A DNA stretch of 64,000 nucleotides from Endozoicomonas acroporae (GTDB lineage: Bacteria; Pseudomonadota; Gammaproteobacteria; Pseudomonadales; Endozoicomonadaceae): assembly GCF_002864045.1 (NCBI RefSeq), contig NZ_PJPV01000075.1, forward strand, positions 1 to 64,000, written 5' to 3'. This document shows, piece by piece, positions 28,829 to 37,391 of this stretch; positions within the stretch are counted from its first letter, which is position 1, and every line of letters begins with the position of its first letter. The notes below the pieces were generated by a model. That model made no database searches and was not told the origin of the DNA. It saw only the letters and a program-made list of their open reading frames with translations. Position numbers and translations under genes: made by a program.

Positions 28829-28855
28829 GACCCTTTTTTACGATCGGTAAAACGC

Positions 28856-28908
28856 AAAGATCACGCAGGGCACAACAGAAGATTTCCTCTGTGCCCGGCG
28901 TGATCTTT
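28856..28908. terminator. 19-bp stem between convergent ldh and erpA
   Basis: AAAGATCACGCAGGGCACA pairs with TGTGCCCGGCGTGATCTTT with a single mismatch around a 15-base loop. It sits between two converging genes, so it is a plausible two-way terminator. It also resembles intergenic hairpin repeats of the CACAAAG type. Confidence 0.55.
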
Positions 28909-28939
28909 GGATTCCCAAAAGCCTAACCTGGATATTCGT

Positions 28940-29293
28940 TTATATCGAGAACGAAGACCCACAGCCACAGGTCGACTTGGCATTCGGGTTTTTAACCAGA
29001 AAGCGAGAGCCTTCCAGCCCCTCTTCATAGTCAATCTCCGCGCCCACCAGGTACTGGTAACTGAGGAAATCAACCACAATGGCTGCGCCATCTCTGGTAA
29101 TCAGGGTGTCATCATCAGCAAGATTACTGTCAAACGTGAAGCCGTACTGAAAACCGGAACAGCCGCCACCGGTGACATATACCCGGAGCCTTTGATTTTC
29201 TTCGGTCTCATCTGCCAGCAATTCACTTACCCTGCGGGCAGCAGCTTCCGTAACACTGATTGGCTCCGGTATCACTGTTTCTACTACGCTCAT
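28940..29293 (-). CDS. erpA: iron-sulfur cluster insertion protein ErpA
   Basis: A-type carrier that hands iron-sulfur clusters to apoproteins, including those of isoprenoid synthesis. The 117 residues contain the three cluster-binding cysteines of the family: one in [12 protein letters not shown] and two in [11 protein letters not shown] at the C-terminus. GGAGGG stands just before the ATG. It follows bactofilin and the DUF6776 gene on the same strand, an order also found in Pseudomonas and relatives. Confidence 0.95.
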   Translation of the reverse strand: MSVVETVIPEPISVTEAAARRVSELLADETEENQRLRVYVTGGGCSGFQYGFTFDSNLADDDTLITRDGAAIVVDFLSYQYLVGAEIDYEEGLEGSRFLVKNPNAKSTCGCGSSFSI

Positions 29294-29398
29294 TGACCCT
29301 CCCGTGCCGCCGCCCTGGCTCCTAGTGATAACCCGTTAAGGCAGCGACCCGTCATTTACTCATTAGCGGGCTATTATCGGAGTAACCAACTGTTACAG

Positions 29399-29845
29399 TC
29401 AACTATCCACCGCTTCAATCACTTCCGCTGCGGGCATCTCTTCATCAGCACGCTCCAGGAGAGGCTGAGGTCCGGCTGGCACACCGTTCGAGTGATGCTC
29501 AAGACTGCCATTAACCTGAGACCCTTTGGTCATCTCTATCACGTTGTAAAACACATTACCGGTAATCACGGCCCTGGAAGCAAGCTCCAGATGTTCTTCG
29601 GCAAAAACATTGCCACGAACGTGACCATCGACCACCACGCGCTGGACACGAACATCACCTTCCACACTGCCATTATGGGCAATGGTTAACATGCCCTGAT
29701 CTGCTGACACATTACCTTTAACACACCCTTCGATATGCACGGAACCGGAAAAGTGAATATCGCCGGTAATGATTGTTTCTGACGATATGAGCGTCGTACT
29801 GCCATGTTTCGCGACGTTACCCGCTGTTTTGCTCTTGCCGAACAT
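29399..29845 (-). CDS. bactofilin (polymer-forming cytoskeletal protein)
   Basis: Bactofilins assemble into filaments without nucleotide and act as scaffolds for cell-wall or shape proteins near the membrane. The 148-residue protein has a central beta-helical domain of regular hydrophobic turns (ISSETIITGDIHFSG, VHIEGCVKGNV, VVVDGHVRGNV, ASRAVITGNV) between disordered ends. The start ATG has AAGGAG 10 bases upstream and lies 29 bases inside the end of the preceding gene, so the two are probably translated together. Confidence 0.9.
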   Translation of the reverse strand: MFGKSKTAGNVAKHGSTTLISSETIITGDIHFSGSVHIEGCVKGNVSADQGMLTIAHNGSVEGDVRVQRVVVDGHVRGNVFAEEHLELASRAVITGNVFYNVIEMTKGSQVNGSLEHHSNGVPAGPQPLLERADEEMPAAEVIEAVDS

Positions 29846-30611
29846 CCGCTAACAGCTCCTTATCCCATTGATAAATTTGTTCAAAACTCTGTTTAATTCC
29901 GCTGGTGATCCGCACCATAACCTTGACCTCTGCCGGCTGAAAACCTTCCGGTATAGTGAAGTCAAAGTACTCTCTGTCACTGGGCAGAGCCTGAAAATAG
30001 CGAAACCCCAAACCTGCGACAGCCTGATCCGACGCGATCAGCTTCTGCAGCGGTATGGTCTGTGCCTTGCCATCTTTCTCGCCAATCAGGGATACCGATA
30101 GTGTTCCTTTCAGAAACGGGTTGCTTCTCGCCACCTGGGAAATCACCAGCCGAAGACGGTACTGACCGGATTCATTCCCCCGAAGTAAACTGAAGCCCGC
30201 CACCCGAACACCGGTAGACATGTCTTCCGGAGCCAGGATGCTTTTGAAAAAAGTCAGCTCTTTATGCAGCAGCTCTTTCTCTTCCTCAAGCTTCTTTACT
30301 AACAGGCGAACATTGTTGACCGCTTCACGATCCATTTTGCTGGCACTTTCCAGAATGCCCACTCGCTGCCGGAGCTCTCTGTTCTCTTCCTGCAATACTC
30401 TGGCCCTGTTCTCCAGAGTGGTATGCTGTTGCCGAAGCTGGTCCAGATTCTGGCCTGCATGGTTTCCACCATACCAATAGGCAAAACCACCCAGCAAAGC
30501 AATAAATACCATTAGAAAAATTCGAATTAACTGATCTCGTTTCGGGTCATGGCGTATAACCCTGAGTTTGCTACTGTCGGGATGCAAAGCTATCCACCTT
30601 TTCCTGACCAT
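29817..30611 (-). CDS. DUF6776 family membrane protein
   Basis: A 264-residue inner-membrane protein with a positively charged N-terminus, one membrane segment (about residues 31-47), a periplasmic coiled coil (about 55-120, LRQQHTTLENRARVLQEE) and a C-terminal beta-rich domain (about 125-245). Function is not established. Its place immediately before bactofilin and erpA is conserved in other gammaproteobacteria, and overlap with the bactofilin gene suggests a joint envelope-related role. No strong ribosome site is seen at the start. Confidence 0.75.
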   Translation of the reverse strand: MVRKRWIALHPDSSKLRVIRHDPKRDQLIRIFLMVFIALLGGFAYWYGGNHAGQNLDQLRQQHTTLENRARVLQEENRELRQRVGILESASKMDREAVNNVRLLVKKLEEEKELLHKELTFFKSILAPEDMSTGVRVAGFSLLRGNESGQYRLRLVISQVARSNPFLKGTLSVSLIGEKDGKAQTIPLQKLIASDQAVAGLGFRYFQALPSDREYFDFTIPEGFQPAEVKVMVRITSGIKQSFEQIYQWDKELLADVRQEQNSG

Positions 30612-30702
30612 GACTCGGGCCCGTTAAATAGTTAAGAGCCAATGAGCCTGCAACCTTCCTTCAACAGCACCTATTAAAAGGATGCGCCTTATTCTGAAGA
30701 AC

Positions 30703-30920
30703 TTAACCCGGATATTTCATAAACATGCTCCCGCTCTCGCTTGTCCTTTGCCGCTCTAAGGGAGTTTTGTTCAGTCGACCGTACTCCCCGGTACGGCGCT
30801 CCCTCACAAAATCCCTTAGAGCGACAAAGTCCTCGGCTTTGGCATCCTGCGTCGCCCTATCTCCCACATCCATGTGGTCGTACGCGAGATTCGGGGCAGT
30901 TTATGAAATATCCGGGTTAA
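30703..30920. mobile_element. MITE-like element, 218 bp with 22-bp perfect ends
   Basis: Terminal inverted repeats begin TTAACCCGGATATTTCAT and run 22 bases perfectly at both ends; the outermost bases are TTAA on each side. An inner inverted repeat pairs CTCTAAGGGAGTTTTGT (30754-30770) with ACAAAATCCCTTAGAG (30807-30822). There is no room for a transposase. It lies in the 476-base gap between divergent DUF6776 and the phosphatidyltransferase gene, which otherwise holds no gene. Confidence 0.8.
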
Positions 30921-31087
30921 CAGCGGGACTATACACAAGCCGAAAAAACATCACAAACAAACCGGCAAACTTTCGCCACACCCAAAATTCAGTCCTGGCC
31001 AAACATCTGAAGAAGCGATTTGGCACAGAAAAAAGCCAGCGGTATGATGCACTTTTACCGTTCATCAACACTGCCTTCTGATATTAC

Positions 31088-31735
31088 ATGATCGATAAAT
31101 GGACAACCTCACTTGTTCAGCCACCGTTGAGATTGGCTGCGTTGCAGTTAAAGCAACGTGGCATCACACCGGACCAGGTCACCGTTGCCGGTTTTCTGAT
31201 GGGCATGCTGGCAGTCCCATTGCTGGCCTTTGAGTTCTACTCACTGGCTTTAGTGCTGATTCTGAGTAACCGGATACTGGATGGTCTTGATGGAGCACTG
31301 GCCAGGCTGGGCAACCCCTCAGACGCTGGCGGGTTTCTGGATATTACCCTGGATTTTATTTTTTATTCGGCCATTGTCATGGGCTTTGCCCTGGCGTCAC
31401 CGGCACACAATGCGGTGGCAGCGTGCGTCCTGATTTTCTCCTTTATGGGCACCGGAGCCAGCTTTCTTGCCTATGCCGTCATGGCTGAGAAACATCAGCT
31501 GTCAGACCCGCGCTTCCAACACAAATCCCTGTATTACCTGGGTGGTCTGGCCGAGGGAACAGAAACCATTGCGCTGTTTGTGCTTTTTTGTCTGCTGCCC
31601 GGTTATTTTCCACAGCTTGCCCTGGGTTTTGCCGCTATATGCATTTTAACTGCGGCTCTCAGGGTCTGGTCTGGTTACCAAAGTATTGAGCAGGCAGAGA
31701 AAGAAAAGCACCAAAAGCCAGCCCCACGGCCATAG
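31088..31735 (+). CDS. CDP-alcohol phosphatidyltransferase family protein
   Basis: Integral membrane enzyme of the family that joins a phosphatidyl group from CDP-diacylglycerol to an alcohol. The signature is visible near residue 70: DGLDGALAR, then seven residues, G, three residues, D (GGFLD) and a final D (ITLD). The usual spacing after AR is eight, so there is a one-residue shift. There are about six hydrophobic segments over 215 residues. The alcohol cannot be told from the sequence. A strong ribosome site is not seen before the ATG. Confidence 0.8.
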   Translation: MIDKWTTSLVQPPLRLAALQLKQRGITPDQVTVAGFLMGMLAVPLLAFEFYSLALVLILSNRILDGLDGALARLGNPSDAGGFLDITLDFIFYSAIVMGFALASPAHNAVAACVLIFSFMGTGASFLAYAVMAEKHQLSDPRFQHKSLYYLGGLAEGTETIALFVLFCLLPGYFPQLALGFAAICILTAALRVWSGYQSIEQAEKEKHQKPAPRP

Positions 31736-31816
31736 GGATTGAGCCATTTTTTAATAGTGTTTTTAACAAATTCAGGGAACTGCATTTGCAGCAACCCCTG
31801 ATTTGGCCTTGGATAC

Positions 31817-32677
31817 TCAAGCTAAATTTTCTTCACCAAGCGCTACTGAAAGATGTCTTACATCATCTTCAGATGGATTAGTAAAGCAAACAAGCAACAA
31901 TCTTTGTACGGGTCGTTCTTTAAGCTTCTCTTCATTCAATACATACATTTTTTTAACTTTATGAAGTGTGTTTATACTATCAAAGATGAAGCCGTCTCCT
32001 TGCTCTTTGTATTCAAATGTTTTTATGGTAGATTTTTCAGGAATACCAGAAGAACTTCTAGGAAGAGTACCAGAAACATTTGAATCTTTTGCAAAACTCA
32101 ATGCTCCACCACAAAAACCATTATCGTTTTGATTATATGGAGATAACAGTGTTGTCATGGATAAAGTACATAGATCTCTATGCCATGGCATATTACATAT
32201 CAATGTTTGTTCACTGGTGAATGGATACCTGAGCAAAGAGCACCAAGCCTCCACAGTACAATTCCTCCAGTGGAGTTTGCGCCCCATTGTTTGCAAGGCC
32301 TCTTTACACATTTTGTTTATTGAATCTGTATTCGGCTTAAAATTTTCATCAAAGGCCTCTGTATTTGAAAGCTTACCAGATGCGTCAAATGTTACTGTTG
32401 ATGGAAATAGATATTTATTATGTTTTTCTGGATCAATGATTCCGATATCCTGCAATTTATTCCCGTTGTTTTCAAAATCGATTGTAGTCAATCCATCAAT
32501 TTCCTGAAACGCTTTTGCCAAGGTTATTTTTGAAACAGTATTTCTTACCTTAACAATCACCCTTCCAGAATTATTTCCCGCCTTTATTGATTCATTCTTA
32601 CCAGATAAGGATGAACCTTCAAAAGAATCAGTGAAAGCCACTGTAGACTCAGCACTTAATGATGCGGTTGAATACAT
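31817..32677 (-). CDS. putative 2-oxoglutarate/Fe(II)-dependent oxygenase, copy 1
   Basis: The C-terminal half looks like the double-stranded beta-helix of the prolyl-4-hydroxylase class. His166 and Asp168 (PWHRD) and distal His239 (TLHKV) would bind iron, GGALSF lies between them, and Arg259 (QRLLLVCF) would bind 2-oxoglutarate. This is read from motif spacing, not from a close relative, so the substrate is unknown. The first 60 residues are Ser/Thr-rich with no Sec signal. The next gene on the same strand (32731-33570) is a paralogue with all four residues. The gene is more A/T-rich than its surroundings, suggesting transfer. Confidence 0.65.
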   Translation of the reverse strand: MYSTASLSAESTVAFTDSFEGSSLSGKNESIKAGNNSGRVIVKVRNTVSKITLAKAFQEIDGLTTIDFENNGNKLQDIGIIDPEKHNKYLFPSTVTFDASGKLSNTEAFDENFKPNTDSINKMCKEALQTMGRKLHWRNCTVEAWCSLLRYPFTSEQTLICNMPWHRDLCTLSMTTLLSPYNQNDNGFCGGALSFAKDSNVSGTLPRSSSGIPEKSTIKTFEYKEQGDGFIFDSINTLHKVKKMYVLNEEKLKERPVQRLLLVCFTNPSEDDVRHLSVALGEENLA

Positions 32678-32730
32678 ATTAAAAATGCCTACCTGTTTTA
32701 TAAATCATATCTGAATTTTGGATTAGGTAC

Positions 32731-33570
32731 TCAGACTAAATTTTCTTCACCAAGCGCTTTTGATAGAGCGATTACATCACGTATAGATGGCCAGGCAAAA
32801 CAAAGAAGCAGCAGTCTTTCTACGATTTCTTCTCCATCCTTAATTTCATGCAATACATGCATTTCTTCAACTTTATGCAATGATTTCAAACCATCAAAGA
32901 TGAAGCCATCTCCCGGATTTTTGTACTCAAGTGTTTTTATAGTACCCGCTACAGGAACCCCGGGAGAAACTAATGAATCTTGTGCAAAACTCAATTCTCC
33001 ACCAGCAAAACCATTGCCGTGTTGATAATATGGCGATAAAAGCGTTGTCATGGACAAATTACATCCATCTTTATGCCATTCCATATTGCGTATCTCTGTT
33101 TGTTCAGGGGTAAATGGATACCTGAGCACATTACAACGAACCCCAATAGATAAATCCTTCCAGTTAAGTTTTTGACCCATTGTTTGCAAGGCCTCTTTAC
33201 ACATTGCCTTTATTGAATCTGTATGCGGTGCAAATTTTTTTTCAAACTCTTCTGTATCTGAAAGTTTACCAGCTGCATCAAATGTTACTTGTATTGGATG
33301 CTGTGAAACCTTGGAGTATTCTGAAGCAACAAGTTCAACCTGTCGTATTCTATTGCCACTATTTACAAAATCAGAAGCAGGTAGTTTTTTAATTTCCTGA
33401 ATAGCTTTTGCCAAAGTTAATTGTGAAACAGCATTTGGTGCTTTAACAATTATTCTGCCAAACTTGCTTGCTTTTTCGAATGATACGTTTTCATCAGGCA
33501 AGGATGGATCTTTGATAGAACCAGATGAAGCCACAGTAGAATGAGTAGTGGATGCTGTAGTCGAATACAT
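32731..33570 (-). CDS. putative 2-oxoglutarate/Fe(II)-dependent oxygenase, copy 2
   Basis: Paralogue of the neighbouring gene, 279 residues, transcribed first, with 53 bases between the two. The proposed iron ligands are His166 and Asp168 (EWHKD) and His232 (SLHKV), with Arg252 (ERLLLLCF) for 2-oxoglutarate. MTTLLSPY, GG.LSFA and GDGFIFD are conserved between the copies, while the N-terminal 95 residues differ a good deal. That pattern is what selection on an active site would leave. Residues 1-30 are Ser/Thr-rich. The 334-base gap upstream to 33904 holds no gene I can support. Confidence 0.65.
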   Translation of the reverse strand: MYSTTASTTHSTVASSGSIKDPSLPDENVSFEKASKFGRIIVKAPNAVSQLTLAKAIQEIKKLPASDFVNSGNRIRQVELVASEYSKVSQHPIQVTFDAAGKLSDTEEFEKKFAPHTDSIKAMCKEALQTMGQKLNWKDLSIGVRCNVLRYPFTPEQTEIRNMEWHKDGCNLSMTTLLSPYYQHGNGFAGGELSFAQDSLVSPGVPVAGTIKTLEYKNPGDGFIFDGLKSLHKVEEMHVLHEIKDGEEIVERLLLLCFAWPSIRDVIALSKALGEENLV

Positions 33571-33904
33571 CTTAACAATTCCTTCCTTTTTTTATAAATC
33601 ATATTTAGAAATCTCATGATAGTCTAAATTTTAAAATCCCACTTATCACTCTAAAAACAGTCAACCAAGTGATCCACTTTGAAAGACAATAAAAAACCCG
33701 GAACAACAAATACTGCGCGACAGCCAAGGAGCTTCAGTAAAAACAAATCATCTTCCTGATAAAACTTTACCAGACATGTGTAAAAAACCGGGGTACCTTT
33801 ACGCAGCAAGATAAATAACAACTTTCAGCGTTAAAAACCTGCATCTTGAAACCGTCTGGTTATATAGCCTAAAGTCAATGCTATTGAATTGTAGAGAATA
33901 AAAC

Positions 33905-34894
33905 ATGGATACCATTATCCGGCACGCCGAGGCTCCTGACTTGCACGCTATTGGAGAGTTTTTCCGCGACCCGGGAGTCACCCGACAGACCAGCCAGATT
34001 CCTTACCGACCCCAAGCGTATTGGCACAATCTGTTCAATATGGACGACAAGAACCATATACAGCTGGTAGCCGAGTCCTCAGGACAAATCCTTGGCCTTC
34101 TCGGGTTACAAATACAGGACAACCCACGACGCAAACACTGCGCAAGTTTTGCTATTACCGTGCATCCGGATGCCCAGGGACAAGGCATCGGTAAACAGCT
34201 CATGTCGGCCATGGTAGAACTCGCCGACAACTGGTTGAACCTGGTGCGGATCGAATTAGACGTTTATACCGACAACTCCCGGGCTATCAGCCTCTACCAG
34301 GGCTTCGGTTTCGAGATAGAAGGTGAAAGCAAATGTGATGCCTTTCGCGATGGACAACTGGTCAACAGCTACCGGATGTCCAGAATCCGATTACCCGTAG
34401 CAACCCCGAAACCAGAGCACGCGCGGCAGCATAAAGTCCACCCCGGAATGACTGTTCGCGCCTTCAAACCTGAAGATACCGAAGCGGTTATCAGGCTATG
34501 GCAACAGTGTGGTTTGACCACTCCACAGAATAATCCACAACGTGATATCGATCGAAAAGTGGCCATCAATGACGGCCTTTTCCTGGTAGGGCTGATCAAA
34601 GATGAAATCGTTGCATCGGTTATGGGGGGTTACGAAGGCCATAGAGGCTGGGTGAACTATCTGGCCGTCACTCCCCAATGGCAACAATACGGACTGGGCA
34701 GAACCCTGATGGAAAAGCTGGAAACTCGACTGGCAAAGCTGGGATGCCCAAAGATCAACCTGCAGGTACGCAGCGCCAACCAACAGGTTTTGGCCTTCTA
34801 TCAATCCCTGGGTTACCAGACAGACCAGGTCATCAGCATGGGAAAACGTCTGGTGCAGGAAAGCGCTAATACACCTGCACCCCGTTCATCCTGA
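33905..34894 (+). CDS. tandem GNAT-domain acetyltransferase
   Basis: Two acetyl-CoA-dependent N-acetyltransferase domains in one 329-residue chain. Domain 1 (about 1-165) has the acetyl-CoA loop in VHPDAQGQGIGKQLM and the C-terminal YQGFGFEIEG. Domain 2 (about 180-320) has VTPQWQQYGLGRTLM and YQSLGYQ and resembles E. coli YpeA (CGLTTPQNNPQRDI, FLVGLIKDEIVASVMGGYEGHRGW). Substrates are unknown. The last four codons and the stop are part of a palindromic repeat, so the present C-terminus was set by that insertion. Confidence 0.85.
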   Translation: MDTIIRHAEAPDLHAIGEFFRDPGVTRQTSQIPYRPQAYWHNLFNMDDKNHIQLVAESSGQILGLLGLQIQDNPRRKHCASFAITVHPDAQGQGIGKQLMSAMVELADNWLNLVRIELDVYTDNSRAISLYQGFGFEIEGESKCDAFRDGQLVNSYRMSRIRLPVATPKPEHARQHKVHPGMTVRAFKPEDTEAVIRLWQQCGLTTPQNNPQRDIDRKVAINDGLFLVGLIKDEIVASVMGGYEGHRGWVNYLAVTPQWQQYGLGRTLMEKLETRLAKLGCPKINLQVRSANQQVLAFYQSLGYQTDQVISMGKRLVQESANTPAPRSS

Positions 34895-34947
34895 AGCGGA
34901 GTCGAAGGATGGGAGCCTCGCACTTCGACTCCGCTCAGTGTGAACGG
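34882..34947. repeat. REP-like palindrome at the acetyltransferase 3' end
   Basis: CCGTTCATCCTGAAGCGGAG on the left and CTCCGCTCAGTGTGAACGG on the right pair with few mismatches. The GNAT gene's stop codon TGA (34892-34894) lies in the left arm. Confidence 0.75.
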
Positions 34948-34970
34948 TATGGATATCAACGCTTACCTGT

Positions 34971-35160
34971 ACTAGTACATCGCTTCAATGAGTTTGAGGC
35001 ATATAATCTTCGTTCACCCTGAGCGGAGTCGAAGGGTGATTGGCACGGTCTTTATTCAGGCTATGGTATTTACGCCCTTCGACTCCGCTCAGGACGAACG
35101 GAGTTTGGGCGTCATATTGATAGAGGGAACCCATCAAATACATTGAAACCATCTACCAGG
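34971..35160. repeat. long palindromic element A, upstream of the phosphatase gene
   Basis: Outer arms ACTAGTACATCGCTTCAATG and, read in reverse, CCTGGTAGATGGTTTCAATG, with a REP-like core (35011-35100) inside. A lone end of the 4154-type MITE (GGCTGACCGAGAATA) abuts the right side at 35160-35174. A second copy follows the phosphatase gene at 36021-36196. Confidence 0.75.
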
Positions 35161-35251
35161 AGGCTGACCGAGAATAAACGCCAAAAACTCTTTGCAACTC
35201 TCAGAGCAGAAAACAGTCTGATATATGATTCCACATAATATGTAGTACATC

Positions 35252-36025
35252 ATGACTATTATCAGACGGCTTATCTCAATACTGGTTCTGCTCTCGTTTG
35301 CCACGTTGGGCAACACCGCCTCACAACGCCCTGTAGCCAACGATTTATCGTCGGCAGATTCCCGGTCCAAGCCGAAAGAAGTGGCATTCTCCCCCCGGAA
35401 ACTCCGGCTGGTTGACTATAATCCTGTGTCCGGAAACTACCTGTTCCGGGGCAACATGCCCGTTATCAAAGGCCAGTTTGCCTATCAAAAGCTTATTGAA
35501 ACCATGAACCAGAGAAGTATGGATCAGCTCCATACCCCCCTTCCCGAAGACATCTATATTTATGATTTTTCGTTGATCAGCAAGCTCGGTGAACGTCATT
35601 TACTGAAACAGGAACAGATGTTTGCCCAAATCAACCCGGATCTGATGCAGCTGATCCACCATCCGGTTTATGGTGCCGCTTCCAATCCTGACTATTACCC
35701 GACGTCAGTTCTCCACATCATGCTCAAACTTCCCTTTATTGGTGATGTATACAAACTGGTAGACAAGCTCAACAAATTACTTAATCAGGAGTACAGCAGG
35801 CCTGCCGCCATTTTTGTTCACTGTCAGGCTGGCAGTGACCGGACAGGCATGGTCATTGGCACTTATCAGATGCAGTTTCTGGGCAAAAGCTACCTTGAGG
35901 TGATTGAGGAAGCAGAGGAAATTGCAGGAAGACCGCTCAGGTCACTGCAAAAAAGAGCTCTGAAATGGATCGCCTATTATTTGCGGGATAGTAAAGGAAT
36001 TCAGAGTGTTGGTGCCATTTACTAG
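35252..36025 (+). CDS. exported protein tyrosine phosphatase-like protein
   Basis: A Sec signal peptide is clear (residues 1-23, ending LGNTASQ), so the 257-residue protein leaves the cytoplasm. The active-site loop HCQAGSDRTG gives Cys191 and Arg197 (C-x5-R), the signature of cysteine phosphatases; the Asp in this loop is typical of bacterial dual-specificity members and of phosphoinositide phosphatases, so a lipid substrate is possible. Secreted phosphatases of this kind occur in intracellular bacteria. The gene is enclosed by two direct copies of a palindromic element, and its TAG stop lies in the second copy's first bases. Substrate unknown. Confidence 0.8.
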   Translation: MTIIRRLISILVLLSFATLGNTASQRPVANDLSSADSRSKPKEVAFSPRKLRLVDYNPVSGNYLFRGNMPVIKGQFAYQKLIETMNQRSMDQLHTPLPEDIYIYDFSLISKLGERHLLKQEQMFAQINPDLMQLIHHPVYGAASNPDYYPTSVLHIMLKLPFIGDVYKLVDKLNKLLNQEYSRPAAIFVHCQAGSDRTGMVIGTYQMQFLGKSYLEVIEEAEEIAGRPLRSLQKRALKWIAYYLRDSKGIQSVGAIY

Positions 36026-36196
36026 TACATTGTTTCAATGAGTTTGACGTGTACAATCTCCGTTCACCCTGAGCGGAGTCGAAGGGTGCTTGGCACGATC
36101 TATCAGAGTCCGGAGTTTTCGCCCTTCGACAGGCTCAGGACGAACGGAGTGCGGAGGCACGACAACCCGTCAAACTCATTGAAACCATGTACCAGG
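36021..36196. repeat. long palindromic element B, downstream of the phosphatase gene
   Basis: Outer arms ACTAGTACATTGTTTCAATG and, read in reverse, CCTGGTACATGGTTTCAATG, around a REP-like core (36059-36148). It is in the same orientation as element A. The first bases hold the TAG stop of the phosphatase gene. The rest of the gap to 36406 has nothing else I recognise. Confidence 0.75.
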
Positions 36197-36406
36197 AGAC
36201 TGATGATCAAAACAGCTACCAGGTTCGGCTGACACAACGTTCTATTTCACGTCCCTTTTGTCTTGCAAGCACTCTTGCCATTGCTTAGCGCGTAGCCACC
36301 ATAACAGCTCAGCCGCTACCTTTTAATCTTTTAAAATTGGTGGTTTGTGGCGCACCGGATACATAGTAAAATAATCTGTTTTCATTCAGGCAAGATAGAT
36401 CCAACA

Positions 36407-37303
36407 ATGGCAATAAACTGGTATCCCGGCCATATGCACAAGGCCAAAAAAGAGATCCGTGAAGTGATACCAAAGATGGATCTTATTATCGAGGTGCTGG
36501 ACGCGCGGCTTCCCTTCAGCAGTGAGAACCCGATGGTTGCCTCCCTGCGTAAAGACACACCCTGCATCAAGATTATCAACAAGAGTGATCTGGCTGATCC
36601 GGCCGTCACCCAACAATGGGTAGACCATATCAACCGCACTTCCGGCATGAAGGCCATTGCCGTCAATCTGAAGCAACCGGACAAAATTCGCAGCATTCTG
36701 GCTATGGCACCCGCCATGGTTCCTGAGCGGAATCTGGAGGTCAGCCAGCTGAAGGCCATCATCCTTGGTATCCCCAATGTGGGCAAATCCACCACCATCA
36801 ATATTCTGGCCAGTCGCACAGTTGCCAAAACCGGCAATGAGCCGGCGGTCACCAAGCAGCAGCAGAGAATCAAACTGCCCAATAATATTGTCTTGCTGGA
36901 CACCCCCGGCTTTCTCTGGCCCAAGCTTGAGCCGGAAGATTGCGGCTACCGCCTGGCCATCAGCGGTGCCATCAAAAACACGGTTATTGAGTTTGAAGAC
37001 GTTGCCATGTACCTGGCCGAGTTTATGATGCAGCATTATCCGGATGCGCTCTTGCAGCGTTACCAGCTTAAGGACATTCCGCAAACCGGCATTGAGCTGT
37101 TTGACAGGATCGGTCAGCGGCGTGGCTGTATGCGCAGGGGCGGCATTGCCGATACCCATAAGGTTGCCGAAATTCTGATCAATGAGTTCCGGGATGGCCA
37201 GCTCGGTCGTATTACCCTGGAAACACCGGAAATGATTACAGCCCAGCTGCGGGCCATGGAAGCAGCAAAAGTGGCAAGGGAAGCAGACAAGGCTGAAAAA
37301 TAA
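36407..37303 (+). CDS. ylqF: ribosome biogenesis GTPase YlqF/RbgA
   Basis: Circularly permuted GTPase that helps late assembly of the large ribosomal subunit. The motifs come in permuted order: G4 NKSD (in KIINKSDLAD), then G1 GIPNVGKST, then G3 DTPG. The start at ATG 36407 gives the conserved beginning MAINWYPGHMHKAKKEI; 20 open codons upstream lack homology. Length is 298 residues. A C-terminal helical RNA-binding domain follows the G domain. Usual housekeeping gene; the next gene, dsbA, is 88 bases away in the same direction. Confidence 0.95.
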   Translation: MAINWYPGHMHKAKKEIREVIPKMDLIIEVLDARLPFSSENPMVASLRKDTPCIKIINKSDLADPAVTQQWVDHINRTSGMKAIAVNLKQPDKIRSILAMAPAMVPERNLEVSQLKAIILGIPNVGKSTTINILASRTVAKTGNEPAVTKQQQRIKLPNNIVLLDTPGFLWPKLEPEDCGYRLAISGAIKNTVIEFEDVAMYLAEFMMQHYPDALLQRYQLKDIPQTGIELFDRIGQRRGCMRRGGIADTHKVAEILINEFRDGQLGRITLETPEMITAQLRAMEAAKVAREADKAEK

Positions 37304-37391
37304 CCAGCATATTTATCAGACACTGAGGTTTGGACAATGATAACCTCTCGATATTCACACCATTAAACAGGACTACAGGAAAATAATACCG

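Noticed and set aside
36386..37159. A 257-codon minus-strand frame opposite the YlqF/RbgA gene
   Set aside because: It lies wholly antisense to a well-conserved GTPase and has no homology pattern of its own; it is the mirror of the real gene's codon bias.
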